Shown: one piece after another, positions 9,458-18,877 of the stretch | Position numbering within the stretch: position 1 is the first letter of the stretch | Layout of the letters: every line of letters begins with the position of its first letter | Source: Saprospiraceae bacterium | GTDB lineage: Bacteria; Bacteroidota; Bacteroidia; Chitinophagales; Saprospiraceae | Assembly: GCA_016718205.1 (NCBI GenBank) | Contig: JADKEB010000003.1 | Location: 124,001 to 188,000 of the forward strand | DNA length: 64,000 nt | Direction: 5' to 3' | Translations under genes and position numbers: made by a program | Notes under the pieces: generated by a model | What the model saw: only the letters and a program-made list of their open reading frames with translations | The model's database searches: none | Told to the model about the DNA's origin: nothing

Positions 9458-10108
9458 TTATTTGGTCTGATAAAATGTGACATGGATAGTACTCATCGAA
9501 GTTTGATTTTGAAGATATTTCAATCGTCCTTCAATGGATTCTATTTCAGTACGAATACTTCCCAATTCAGACTCAATTTTTAAGATATCATCTACTTTTA
9601 CTGCTTTTGATAGGATTTGAATGTATCTTTTTTCGATTTCTTTTTTGGCAGTGAGCCGGGCTTCAACATCGACAAATTCTTCGCTGACATCCTGAACAGA
9701 CATGTTTTTTGATTCTGTTTTTATAGCATGAAGGGTGATTTGATCCATGATGGTATCAAACTTGACAGAGGGTATTCTCAGCGTCATCGTTTGATCTGTG
9801 CGGTGATGATATGCAGTGGTTTGATCGGAGGAGACATACCCGTTGATATCAGCTACCAACTTTTTGATAAATTTTGCAGAAACAGGTAAATCTTCAGACT
9901 CAAATGTCAGAGTTCCTGTTTTGATCAGTTTCCTTGCATTTTGAAAAACTTCTTCAGATTTATCAGGTTCTGCAGTTCGAGGAACGTTCACTTCTTCTTC
10001 TAAAACAAGGTCATTTAAATCTACTTTCATTGACTCAGCATTTTGATTTTTACAAGCCGTGACTCCTATCATGATGGTCATAGCGGCAAGTAGCAGGAAG
10101 TGTTTCAT
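9458..10108 (-). CDS. DUF4349 lipoprotein, truncated by an in-frame stop
   Basis: The start at 10108 (MKHFLLLAAMTIMIG) is preferred over an upstream in-frame ATG because it gives a clean lipoprotein signal ending VTAC. The body contains the DUF4349 hallmarks: the conserved KTGTLTFES segment, SAKFIKKLVADINGYVSSDQ, the TLRIPSVKFD strand, then a long coiled coil around VDVEARLTAKKEIEKRYIQIL and ESELGSIRTEIESIEGRL. The protein stops at STIHVTFYQTK, just before the membrane anchor expected for the family, and the anchor is encoded after the stop (9299-9457). The function of the family is not established. It is divergent from the patatin gene. Confidence 0.85.
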   Translation of the reverse strand: MKHFLLLAAMTIMIGVTACKNQNAESMKVDLNDLVLEEEVNVPRTAEPDKSEEVFQNARKLIKTGTLTFESEDLPVSAKFIKKLVADINGYVSSDQTTAYHHRTDQTMTLRIPSVKFDTIMDQITLHAIKTESKNMSVQDVSEEFVDVEARLTAKKEIEKRYIQILSKAVKVDDILKIESELGSIRTEIESIEGRLKYLQNQTSMSTIHVTFYQTK

Positions 10109-10341
10109 GGTGTTGTATTTATTAGTGAAAGATGGTAGGAAAGATGAAAAGGCAGATACTTTTGGTGCACTGAGATAGACTTTTAACAATTTATAAGCAT
10201 TATTGATGGACTGTTAACAATTTTGGTCAATCATCAAAAGACGTTTTTGGTCAAAAAAACGTTTAGTATTTTAAAAGGAGGATTTATACAATTTTATAAC
10301 GAAAGCTACGTGTTCATTACTAACTTAACACAACCCAAAAA

Positions 10342-11142
10342 ATGACTAGAAAAGAAGAATACAACATAGGTTTGGTTTTGTCCGGTGGCGGATTCCGAGG
10401 AGTAGCCCACATAGGTGTACTTAAAGCTATGGAAGAAAACGGTATTAGGCCAGATATTGTTTCAGGAGTAAGTGCCGGAGCATTAGTTGCAGCATGTTAT
10501 GCAGCAGGTCTCGGTTGTGAAGAGATGTTGAGTTTATTTCAAAGACCTAGACTTTTTTCGTTGGCACACTATTCCTATAAAAAACCGGGACTTCTCGATT
10601 CTGACAAAATGATAGTTTATATCAATGAATATATCAGGCAACAATCCTATGAAGAACTGGAAATGCCATTATATATTTCCGCTACCGATATGCTCAGAGG
10701 CAAATTAGTCACATTTTCAAGTGGCCCACTCAATAAAGCAGTATTAGCATCGTGTGCATTTCCATTTATCTTTTCACCGGTTTGGCATGAAGATACTTAC
10801 TATAGCGATGGAGGTATAATCAATAATTTTCCGGTAGAACCGCTCATAGGAAAGTGTAAAAAGATAATTGGTGTATACGTAAACCCATTGAATGAAATAC
10901 CTGCCGGTGATCTTAATTCTTCATTGAAAGTACTACAACGGGCTTTTAGTATAAGTACTACATCAACACCATATCTAAAATTTCAGCATTGTGACCTTAT
11001 TATTGAACCAAAAGAATTATCCAAATTCAATCTTTTTGACCGTAGGAATATCGATCGTATATATCAATTAGGATATCAGGAAGGTATTAAAATGCTGGAA
11101 AAAATGAAAATTCAGGAATCAGCTTTGCAATTTACACCATAA
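10342..11142 (+). CDS. Patatin-like phospholipase (RssA-type)
   Basis: The 266-residue protein has the patatin catalytic elements: the oxyanion-hole motif LVLSGGGFRG (11-20), the nucleophile elbow GVSAG with Ser44 and the DGG motif with catalytic Asp156 (YYSDGGIINNFP). There is no signal peptide, so it is probably cytosolic or peripheral to the membrane. Short single-domain patatins of this kind (RssA/YlbK group) act as lipid acyl hydrolases; the physiological substrate cannot be told from sequence. It converges with yggS, whose stop lies about 20 bp away. Confidence 0.9.
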   Translation: MTRKEEYNIGLVLSGGGFRGVAHIGVLKAMEENGIRPDIVSGVSAGALVAACYAAGLGCEEMLSLFQRPRLFSLAHYSYKKPGLLDSDKMIVYINEYIRQQSYEELEMPLYISATDMLRGKLVTFSSGPLNKAVLASCAFPFIFSPVWHEDTYYSDGGIINNFPVEPLIGKCKKIIGVYVNPLNEIPAGDLNSSLKVLQRAFSISTTSTPYLKFQHCDLIIEPKELSKFNLFDRRNIDRIYQLGYQEGIKMLEKMKIQESALQFTP

Positions 11143-11164
11143 ACAGCTGAGCAAAGTTTGTTTT

Positions 11165-11818
11165 TCAACTTTTTGAACCAAAAATGGCACTACCTATTCT
11201 TACCATAGTAGAACCTTCAGCAATAGCTTCTTTATAGTCGCCGGACATGCCCATAGATATCTCACAAAATGTACTTTTGGTCGAAAAATATTCCTTTTTC
11301 AACAAAGTGAATATATCCTTTAAGCTTTTGAATTCCCTTCTCACCTGATCTATATCGTCAGTAAATGAAGCCATACCCATTACGCCTCTTATTTCAACTC
11401 CGGACAATGGGTTGATTTTCAGTATGTCGAGCATGCCTTTGGCTTCAGACATGTCCAACCCAAATTTTGTCTCTTCCGTAGCAATATGAAATTGGAGCAA
11501 AACGGGAATAATTTTTTTACTCTTAATAGCTTCTTTATCAATTATTTTGAGCAGATCAAAGCTATCCACAGATTCTATCATAGCCACAAAAGGCGCAATA
11601 TACTTTACCTTATTGGATTGCAGATGTCCTATGAGATGCCATTGAATATCTTTGGGCAACGCTTCATATTTGAGTACTAGTTCCTGCACTTTGTTTTCTC
11701 CAAATATCCTTTGACCCTGATCATATAACTTTGTAATCTCTTCAACAGGTTTGGTTTTTGAGACAGCTATAAGCGTTACATGATGTTTGTTGGTATAATT
11801 GACAATCTCCTGATACAT
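11165..11818 (-). CDS. yggS: YggS/PROSC family pyridoxal-phosphate homeostasis protein
   Basis: The 217-residue alanine-racemase-fold protein has the PLP-lysine motif LIAVSKTKP, then RIFGENKVQEL, WHLIGHLQSNK and the C-terminal SMGMSGDYKEAIAEGSTMVRIGSAIFG. These are the standard YggS signatures; the family binds PLP without racemase activity and buffers vitamin B6 in the cytosol. It follows the deoxynucleoside kinase on the same strand with a gap of about 33 bp, so the two are probably co-transcribed. Confidence 0.93.
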   Translation of the reverse strand: MYQEIVNYTNKHHVTLIAVSKTKPVEEITKLYDQGQRIFGENKVQELVLKYEALPKDIQWHLIGHLQSNKVKYIAPFVAMIESVDSFDLLKIIDKEAIKSKKIIPVLLQFHIATEETKFGLDMSEAKGMLDILKINPLSGVEIRGVMGMASFTDDIDQVRREFKSLKDIFTLLKKEYFSTKSTFCEISMGMSGDYKEAIAEGSTMVRIGSAIFGSKS

Positions 11819-11851
11819 ATTTTTTTTCTAACTTTTCGGACGGCACCTGAT

Positions 11852-12483
11852 TTATTTGGTAAACAGACCATGAATTTCGGCTTCCACCTTCTCTATGACT
11901 AAACCAAAGTCCTCAGGACTATTTTTAAAATCCAAATTATCATTATTGATGACTAAGAGATTGCCCAAGGTATAGCCGCTTATCCATTTTTCATATCGTT
12001 CGTTGAGCTTTTTGAGATAATCAAGGCTCATATTTCCTTCATAATCGCGGCCTCGGGTATGTATATGGTGCACCAATTTAGGAATGCCTGATCTCAGATA
12101 AATGAGCAGATCAGGCGGCTCCACCTGTGATGACATGAGCCTGAACAGTTCGATATAGTTGGCAAAATCACGGGACGTCATGAGTTGCATATCATGAAGA
12201 TTGGGGCAAAGATATGAGCATCTTCATAGATAGTTCTGTCTTGAACAACTGTATTTGTGCCATTGCGGATATCTGTTACCTGCTGATATCTGCTGTTCAG
12301 AAAATAGATTTGAAGATTGAATGACCATCTTTGCATGTCTTCATAAAAATCGCTCAGATATGGGTTAGTTGTAGTATCTTCAAATTGTACTTCCCATCCA
12401 TAATGTTTTGCAAGCATTTCAGTTAAGGTAGTCTTACCCGCTCCGATATTGCCTGCTACGGCTATGTGTTTGAGATTGCTCAT
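11852..12483 (-). CDS. Deoxynucleoside kinase (single frameshift)
   Basis: The N-terminal part begins HIAVAGNIGAGKTTL (P-loop) and continues to DRTIYEDAHIFAP; the remainder, from MQLMTSRDFANY, is in another frame. Restoring one base in the TT at 12201-12202 (an A run on the coding strand) gives the continuous family sequence DAHIFAPNLHDMQLMTSRDF. The joined protein is about 210 residues, normal for bacterial deoxyadenosine/deoxyguanosine kinases of the dNK family. DR(T/S) and the C-terminal substrate-binding YLRSGIPKLV and GRDYEG segments are present. It salvages deoxynucleosides to monophosphates in the cytosol. Confidence 0.85.
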
Positions 12484-12693
12484 GAATTTTTATTCTCAGA
12501 TTGATTTGATATGATAGATTTCCTGATTTATACCTAAACCAGTAAAAACCTCCAAAAGTACAGATTAGAATCAAATTTTGTCATTTTGACGAGTGAAAAC
12601 TCTATGTTGTCTAAAAAAAAGTCGCTTATAACATTATTGGACTTATCTTAGCGGTCTGAATTTTTAAATAATTAATCATATACTGCCGGTGCC

Positions 12694-13434
12694 ATGGTTG
12701 AAAAAATGATCACACTCGAAAAAATTTCAAAATCCTACAAAATGGGTGATGAAATTATTAATGCTTTAAAAAGTATATCACTCACTATCAGTAAAAATGA
12801 GTACGTAGCACTAATGGGGCCATCTGGTTCGGGTAAATCCACGCTGATGAACATATTAGGATGTCTCGATAGTCCAACTTCCGGAAAATATATCCTCAAT
12901 GATATAGATGTCAGTCTTATGACGGACAGTGATCTAGCAGAAGTGAGAAACAAACAGATAGGTTTTGTATTTCAGACATTCAACTTACTCCCGAGACTTT
13001 CTGCTCTTGATAACGTAGCATTGCCTTTGGTATATGCAGGGTTCAGTAAAGAAAAAAGAATACAAAAAGCCGAAGAAGCTTTAGATAAAGTGAGTCTCAG
13101 TGACAGGATGATGCATAAACCCAACGAACTTTCAGGTGGTCAAAGACAACGTGTCGCCATCGCCAGAGCATTGGTCAACGATCCGGCTATCATCCTGGCA
13201 GACGAGCCGACAGGTAATCTGGATACAAAAACTTCAGTAGAAATAATGGGAATATTTGAACGTATCCATCAGGCAGGAAATACGGTCATCATAGTGACTC
13301 ACGAACCTGATATTGCCGATCATGCCCATCGAATCGTCCGATTGCGGGATGGTCTGGTAGAAACAGATTATATCAATTCCAATATCATCAATGTGGATGA
13401 CCCCAACCACTATTATAAGGTCAAAGGAATTTGA
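12694..13434 (+). CDS. ABC transporter ATP-binding protein, LolD/MacB type
   Basis: The 246-residue protein is a single ATPase domain with Walker A GPSGSGKST, Q-loop FVFQTFNLLPRLSALDNV, signature LSGGQRQRVAIARAL, Walker B IILADEPTGNLD and the H-loop VTHEP. The LSALDNV...PLVYAG region and the ADEPTGNLD form match the MacB/LolD (FtsE-like) subfamily, which drives lipoprotein release or mechanotransmission export rather than solute uptake. No permease gene is adjacent, so the partner must be elsewhere. An in-frame ATG at 12709 is an alternative start. Confidence 0.9.
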   Translation: MVEKMITLEKISKSYKMGDEIINALKSISLTISKNEYVALMGPSGSGKSTLMNILGCLDSPTSGKYILNDIDVSLMTDSDLAEVRNKQIGFVFQTFNLLPRLSALDNVALPLVYAGFSKEKRIQKAEEALDKVSLSDRMMHKPNELSGGQRQRVAIARALVNDPAIILADEPTGNLDTKTSVEIMGIFERIHQAGNTVIIVTHEPDIADHAHRIVRLRDGLVETDYINSNIINVDDPNHYYKVKGI

Positions 13435-13496
13435 TTGGAATTTCCTTTATACCTAAATATCTATAATGAGTTCCGTTATGAAGATCAAAAGTACAA

Positions 13497-13525
13497 CCTG
13501 CCTGCCTAAGCAGCAGGCGAGGCAG
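13497..13525. repeat. 29-bp GC-rich palindromic repeat, copy 1
   Basis: It begins CCTGCCTGCC and ends AGGCAG, standing out from AT-rich surroundings. A repeat of the same 29-bp length and the same ends is inserted in the inverted-repeat element at 27388-27416, which shows the unit moves or is copied as a unit. Confidence 0.6.
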
Positions 13526-13647
13526 CTAAAATAAGCATTTTTGACGACAAATCATACTGTGTGCAGCTTTAGCTGTAGCATCGCTACCGCAAGGCGTTAC
13601 AGGTTATGGTGCGAAGTCAAAAATAAACGTAGTGCCTTATTTTGCAG
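13526..13647. repeat. Imperfect inverted repeat in a 430-bp intergenic region
   Basis: The region 13435-13861 carries no gene. CTAAAATAAG...TTTTTGAC (about 13526-13553) is mirrored by GTCAAAAATAAAC...CTTATTTTG (about 13616-13645). The internal part, GCTTTAGCTGTAGCATCGCTACCGC, also folds. It may be a fold-back element; it sits directly against the 29-bp repeat. The remaining intergenic sequence (13648-13861) shows nothing recognisable. Confidence 0.4.
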
Positions 13648-13861
13648 TAATTTTGGTCTGGAATAGGAAATTCATTTTAGATTTTTAGGTTATATATATA
13701 GTCACAAAACAACAATTTTGATTTTTCTTTTTGATCATCCAACAGAAAAATATTAAACTAACTGATGGGTGCCAATCCGACAAATCCAGTACTAAATAAC
13801 TAAGAAAATGCTATTGTGCATTACCCCATTTAAAACCTATTAAACTTTAATTAATATTAAT

Positions 13862-15811
13862 TTATTCAATTATTACAACATCGCCAAATCTCCAAGGCTT
13901 ATTAGTATAAAAATCTTGGCCAAATAATTGTTGATATTTCTGTACAAATTGCGAAGCATTGATCTCACAATTAATCTCATTACTATAGACCTCTATCACC
14001 TCACCTGAAAAAACAGGCATTCTTTCTTTTTGCCACCACCATTGCTCAAAATCTTCAACATTCTGATATCGGAAAATGATTCTTAATTTAGTTTTGAATC
14101 CTCCTGAGTAGCTAGGAATTGTAAATTCCCAAAAGTGTTGAAGGGGCAATTTATAAACATTCAATGGACGTAATTCGGGATAAAGATCATTAGGATAATC
14201 AACAATTTCCCTCCAAATACCATTTCTATCCTTGGCTTGTATTATTATTTGCTTTTCATAAAACTGGTTTAAATATAATGTATCAAGATTTTCATTTATT
14301 ATATTTACTTTGTTGCAAATCCGATTATATACTTTACCATTATTGTCATATGGTATACAGTAAAGTGTAGTATCAATAATCAAAGAAATTTTTCCCTGAT
14401 TAACCTCCTTTTTTAAATCAAATTTTTTTAATTCATAATTATATGTTGTTTGCTGATAATTAATATTTTCTTTAACTCCTTTCTGATAATAGCCGGTATT
14501 TCTGTTTCTATATACAACTTTGCCATGCTCATCTAAATAACCCCAAAACATTCCAGAATTGGCTTCAAAACCAAAAACGACAAATAATAACCCATCTTTA
14601 AACCCTTGTGGGTCAATATAATATAAATCAGGTTGTGAGTCTAAATCAAATTTAGAATCTTTTGAATACCATTTTATATGTTCTTTAGATTCATTTTTAC
14701 CTATGTAAAACATGTTTTTATGAATAAAATAGTCCTTACATTTAAAATAATCTCTGGCTAAAGTTTGAGCGTGCAAATTTTTCATTTTATCTATAACGCC
14801 ATGCTTGTCTTTTAATTTATTTCTTTCTACAAAAAGCAATTTTTCATTTTGGACTAGCACGTCATCAGCATCAAAACAAATTAATGCGCCCTGTTTATTT
14901 ATTATGTTATATACCTCATCACTATTATCGTTAATTCTTTCGTATATTGTATCCTTGACAGCCGCAAATCCATCTCTTAATAAAACAATTTCTTCATAAC
15001 TCTTATAGATTTCTTTTCCATTTTTATCAAAAAGAGTATAGAAACCATCTTTAGTTTCTAATACTAACAAATCATCAGAATAATTATTATAAAAACAATT
15101 AGTATATTTTTGATATTTAACTTCTTTTTTAAAAATAATATTTCCCCTTTTGTCAATGTACCCCACCAATGAATCACCCCATTCCTCCTGTTTCACAAAA
15201 GCTCTACCGCTATGAAAATCTCCTATACATGAATATTTGCTGGATTGTATAATTATCTTTCCTTTATGATTCATTACGACATTATCATTGACAACGGTAA
15301 GTCCATCTCTAAATTTCCTGATTTTATCACATATAGTGTCAATAATGATTTTTCCATTCTTATCTATCACTCCATATTTATATGATTGAGTTGAAACCAC
15401 AAAGATTGGCTCAAAAGATTCAATGTTGGCGTGGTGAAAAAAAAGATAATTATGTTCAAATAAAATTTTACCTTTCTTATTTATTAGGTATGGCTTCCCA
15501 TTTTTCCAAACTTGAGCAACTCCTTGATGAAAGGGATTGGCATATTCAAATTCAGGTTTTATCACAAATTGACCTTTTTTATTTATATAGCCGACATATC
15601 CATTCTCAGAAGCCACTGCTAAATCATCAAAAAACTTACCTGCAAATTTAAAAGTTCTTTTAATCAAAGGTCGAAAATTTTTATCAACATAAGTGTATCC
15701 GTTATTTTCTGTCTCATATAAAAACATTTCAGAGGATTGTGAAAATATTTTATTAAAACCAATAAAACATATTAACAAATAAACGAAAATGGTTATCCTT
15801 TCCTTTTTCAT
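13862..15811 (-). CDS. WG-repeat-containing exported protein
   Basis: The 649-residue protein begins with a signal peptide (MKKERITIFVYLLICFIGFNKIFSQ). Degenerate WG repeats follow through roughly residues 35-450: units of about 45 residues containing GYINKKGQFVIKPEFEYANPF, KYGVIDKNGKIII, VGYIDKRGNIIFK and WGYLDEHGKVVY. These repeats are predicted to form beta-propeller-like or extended beta structures; no enzymatic motif is seen. The last 200 residues have no recognised domain. It stands alone and is divergent from sucC. Its function is unknown. Confidence 0.85.
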   Translation of the reverse strand: MKKERITIFVYLLICFIGFNKIFSQSSEMFLYETENNGYTYVDKNFRPLIKRTFKFAGKFFDDLAVASENGYVGYINKKGQFVIKPEFEYANPFHQGVAQVWKNGKPYLINKKGKILFEHNYLFFHHANIESFEPIFVVSTQSYKYGVIDKNGKIIIDTICDKIRKFRDGLTVVNDNVVMNHKGKIIIQSSKYSCIGDFHSGRAFVKQEEWGDSLVGYIDKRGNIIFKKEVKYQKYTNCFYNNYSDDLLVLETKDGFYTLFDKNGKEIYKSYEEIVLLRDGFAAVKDTIYERINDNSDEVYNIINKQGALICFDADDVLVQNEKLLFVERNKLKDKHGVIDKMKNLHAQTLARDYFKCKDYFIHKNMFYIGKNESKEHIKWYSKDSKFDLDSQPDLYYIDPQGFKDGLLFVVFGFEANSGMFWGYLDEHGKVVYRNRNTGYYQKGVKENINYQQTTYNYELKKFDLKKEVNQGKISLIIDTTLYCIPYDNNGKVYNRICNKVNIINENLDTLYLNQFYEKQIIIQAKDRNGIWREIVDYPNDLYPELRPLNVYKLPLQHFWEFTIPSYSGGFKTKLRIIFRYQNVEDFEQWWWQKERMPVFSGEVIEVYSNEINCEINASQFVQKYQQLFGQDFYTNKPWRFGDVVIIE

Positions 15812-15953
15812 CTTACCAATTTAATTGTACAGTAAAAGTATATTATTTTAATTTATTTGATTTACCCTGTGTTTTAATAGTTGGATAAATTATAAGTAAT
15901 ACCCGAATAATTATACAATCCTCTTTCTTTTTACCACATTTATCGATGCTGAG

Positions 15954-15984
15954 TTGGGTATTAGGTAATTAAACTTTAATTTTG
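15954..15984 (+). promoter_or_regulatory. Putative sucC promoter
   Basis: TAATTTTG at 15977-15984 matches the Bacteroidota -7 consensus TAnnTTTG, with a TTGG about 19 bp upstream (15954-15957) as a -33-like element. The sucC ATG follows 19 bp after the -7 box, so the leader would be very short. Confidence 0.5.
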
Positions 15985-16003
15985 CGCCAAACCAAATTAT
16001 AGT

Positions 16004-17206
16004 ATGAACTTACACGAATATCAGGGAAAAGAAATGCTGGCATCTTACGGTGTTGCCATCCAAAGAGGAATAGTTGCTCAAACAGTTGAAGAGGCCGTAG
16101 CAGGATATGAAAGACTTCAAAATGAAACAGGTACAGAGTACTGCGTTGTAAAAGCACAAATTCATGCCGGCGGTAGGGGCAAAGGAGGCGGTGTAAAACT
16201 CGCCAAAAACATGGATGACCTTAAGCAGTATGCGAGTAATATCCTTGGTATGATGTTGAAAACCCCTCAGACACCCGGAGGTATGGAAGGCGAAGGCAAA
16301 CTGGTACGTAAAGTGCTTATTGCCGAAGACTGTTATGCCCCTGATTTCAATGCCTGTAAGGAATATTATGTATCTATTCTCATGGACAGGGAGAAAAAAA
16401 GAAATGTGATCGTTTACTCCACTGAAGGTGGTATGAATATAGAAGAAGTGGCTGAAAACACCCCTCACCTTGTACATAAAGAATACATCGACCCGTTGGT
16501 TGGTCTCAGAGACTTCCAAAAAAGAAACATAGCTTTTAATCTCGGACTCGCAGGCAATGCATATAAAGATTTTCTTAAGTTTATAGGAAATTTGTACAAA
16601 GCATTTATCGGTTCTGATGCTTCACTTTTTGAAATCAATCCTTGTCTGAAAACCGGTGATGACAGGATTATTGCCGTAGACTGTAAGGTAACACTTGACG
16701 ATAACGGACTTTTCCGACACCTGGAACTGGAAGCCATGCGAGATATACAGGAAGAGGATCCTACAGAAGTGGAAGCTAAGAGTTATGGACTCAATTATGT
16801 AAACCTCGATGGAAATGTAGGTTGTATGGTCAATGGTGCCGGACTTGCTATGGCAACGATGGATATCATCAAACTATCAGGCGGATCACCTGCCAACTTC
16901 CTGGACGTAGGAGGTACAGCAGATGCCGCAAGAGTGGAGCAGGCCTTCCGACTTATATTGAAAGACCCAAGTGTTAAAGCTATTTTGATCAACATATTCG
17001 GAGGTATTGTGCGGTGTGACCGGGTAGCTCAGGGTGTAGTAGATGCATATAAAAACATGGGTAATATCACAGTTCCTATCATCGTCAGACTGCAGGGAAC
17101 CAATGCAGACATCGCAAAAGAGCTGATAGACAACAGTGGACTGGAAGTACATTCAGCTATACAGTTGCAGGAAGCAGCTGACCTCGTCAGGAAGATGATA
17201 GCCTGA
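16004..17206 (+). CDS. sucC: Succinate--CoA ligase subunit beta
   Basis: The 400-residue protein has an ATP-grasp N-terminal half starting MNLHEYQGKEMLASYG with KAQIHAGGRGKGGGVKLAKN, the metal-binding EINPCL, and a C-terminal CoA-ligase domain with VNGAGLAMATMDIIKLSGG, FLDVGGTA and IFGGIVRCD. It forms succinyl-CoA synthetase with SucD in the TCA cycle. sucD is not adjacent here; xseA follows after about 90 bp. An internal extra block of about 15 residues relative to E. coli SucC (around TPQTPGGMEGEGKLV) is common in Bacteroidota homologues. Confidence 0.97.
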   Translation: MNLHEYQGKEMLASYGVAIQRGIVAQTVEEAVAGYERLQNETGTEYCVVKAQIHAGGRGKGGGVKLAKNMDDLKQYASNILGMMLKTPQTPGGMEGEGKLVRKVLIAEDCYAPDFNACKEYYVSILMDREKKRNVIVYSTEGGMNIEEVAENTPHLVHKEYIDPLVGLRDFQKRNIAFNLGLAGNAYKDFLKFIGNLYKAFIGSDASLFEINPCLKTGDDRIIAVDCKVTLDDNGLFRHLELEAMRDIQEEDPTEVEAKSYGLNYVNLDGNVGCMVNGAGLAMATMDIIKLSGGSPANFLDVGGTADAARVEQAFRLILKDPSVKAILINIFGGIVRCDRVAQGVVDAYKNMGNITVPIIVRLQGTNADIAKELIDNSGLEVHSAIQLQEAADLVRKMIA

Positions 17207-17299
17207 AAATCGGAAGCAGCATTTTGACACTATTTTCATTCATCAGGAGGTGATGTGATTTACCTTGGAGTATTTTGAATAATTTATATAATCCACTTT

Positions 17300-18529
17300 A
17301 TGCCTGCATCATACTCGTTATACGAACTCAACGAATATATCAGGAGGGTGGTTGCACTCAATTTTCCTGAACCCATCTGGGTACACTGCGAAATCGCACA
17401 AATAAAAGAAGTGAGAGGCAATGTGTATCTCGATCTCATACATCACGACGAAGGCTCGGATGAAATAAAAGCTCAGATTTCTGCCAATATCTGGTATAAA
17501 TCCTATCTTTTTCTGAAAAATAAACTTGGTGCCCTGTTACCTTCTTTACTCTCACAGGGGACCAATGTCTCCTTAAAAGTGCAGGTGGAGTTCAGTGAAA
17601 AGTATGGTATGAAGCTCATCATCGAAGATATCGATCCGGCATATACCATAGGTCAGATGGAGATGAAAAGGCAGAAGATCCTCCAACAACTCACTGATGA
17701 AGGATTATTGCATCTCAATAAGCTTACGGATTTACCTCGTGTGATTCAGAAAATTGCTGTCATCTCATCCCCCAATGCTGCAGGATATATCGATTTTATC
17801 AATCATTTACAGGGTAATAGTTATGGGTATAAGTATGCAGTTCAGTTATTCGAAACGGCACTGCAAGGCCTCAATACTGAAAGAGATGTATGCCAGGCGA
17901 TGAAGTTGATTCGTGAGAAAGACACCCCTTACGATTGTATCCTGATCATAAGAGGTGGTGGTTCCAAGCCTGATCTCGCGTGGTTTGACAATTACAATAT
18001 CGGTACTGCGATCGCAAGGGCAAAAGTGCCTGTGATTACGGGTATTGGCCATGATATAGACAGTACAGTCGCAGACGCAGCTGCATATCAATCATTAAAA
18101 ACTCCTACGGCAGTGGCAGACTACCTAATTGAGCATAACCTTGACTTTGAGTCATCTGTCATCGACGCCAGCAGGTGGATCAGTCAGATTGCCCGCCAGA
18201 TGATCAAAAACCAGGAAGTCACCCTGGCATCAATGGTGCAATTGATTAAGTATCTTCCGGCAGATATACTAAGAAAACACCACTCCAATATCGATGTTAC
18301 CTACAAACAAATCTTGCTGGCAGCCAAAAATAAAGTAAAATTTCATCATCAGCAGCTTCAACTTGCAGGCCAGCAAATCAGTATGTCTGATCCTGCAGCA
18401 GTACTTCGTCGCGGATACGCCATCATCAGACAAAACAATAAAATTGTAACAAGGGCCAGACAGTATGACGCAAAAGATGAAGTAGAAATACAATTTGCAG
18501 ACGCCAACATAAAAATATTAAAAAAATGA
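17300..18529 (+). CDS. xseA: Exodeoxyribonuclease VII large subunit
   Basis: The 409-residue protein has the N-terminal OB fold (YSLYELNEYIRRVVALNFPEPIWVHCEIAQIKEVRGNVYLDLIH) and the catalytic core with PRVIQKIAVISSPNAAGYIDF, DCILIIRGGGSKPDLAWFDN and PVITGIGHDIDSTVADA...KTPTAVADYL. The C-terminus ends in the usual RGYAII segment. With XseB it degrades single-stranded DNA. Its stop overlaps the xseB start (ATGA), so the two are translationally coupled. Confidence 0.96.
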   Translation: MPASYSLYELNEYIRRVVALNFPEPIWVHCEIAQIKEVRGNVYLDLIHHDEGSDEIKAQISANIWYKSYLFLKNKLGALLPSLLSQGTNVSLKVQVEFSEKYGMKLIIEDIDPAYTIGQMEMKRQKILQQLTDEGLLHLNKLTDLPRVIQKIAVISSPNAAGYIDFINHLQGNSYGYKYAVQLFETALQGLNTERDVCQAMKLIREKDTPYDCILIIRGGGSKPDLAWFDNYNIGTAIARAKVPVITGIGHDIDSTVADAAAYQSLKTPTAVADYLIEHNLDFESSVIDASRWISQIARQMIKNQEVTLASMVQLIKYLPADILRKHHSNIDVTYKQILLAAKNKVKFHHQQLQLAGQQISMSDPAAVLRRGYAIIRQNNKIVTRARQYDAKDEVEIQFADANIKILKK

Positions 18530-18721
18530 GTAAAAAATTGACATATGATGCTGCTTTTGCAGAATTGAGCAAAATCCTTAATGACCTTCAGTCAGATGAT
18601 ACCGGGCTTGATCAATTGAGTGATATGCTGAAAAAAAGCTGCTGAGCTAACTGAATTTTGTAAGGCAAAACTGCGGACAATTGAAGAGGATATCGATAAG
18701 GTCAACCCTTCAGAACAATAA
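18526..18721 (+). CDS. xseB: Exodeoxyribonuclease VII small subunit (one frameshift)
   Basis: It starts at the ATGA overlap with xseA: MSKKLTYDAAFAELSKILNDLQSDDTGLDQLSDMLKK, then a premature stop. Removing one base from the seven-A run at 18631-18637 gives KKAAELTEFCKAKLRTIEEDIDKVN and a normal stop, a 64-residue protein with the typical helical XseB pattern. The indel sits in a homopolymer of a conserved core gene, which favours a sequencing error. Confidence 0.85.
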
Positions 18722-18877
18722 AAATGGTAATATTTTATAAAATAGTTTGATGGTGTTGTACAATTGGCATCATATTTGAAATATACTTAATATCTCATTC
18801 CGAAAACATGTCAGCTTCTGTAGTATTAAGTATTGCAGAGGCTTTTTTATTTTCTCTATCTTGTACAGTTATTTGAT

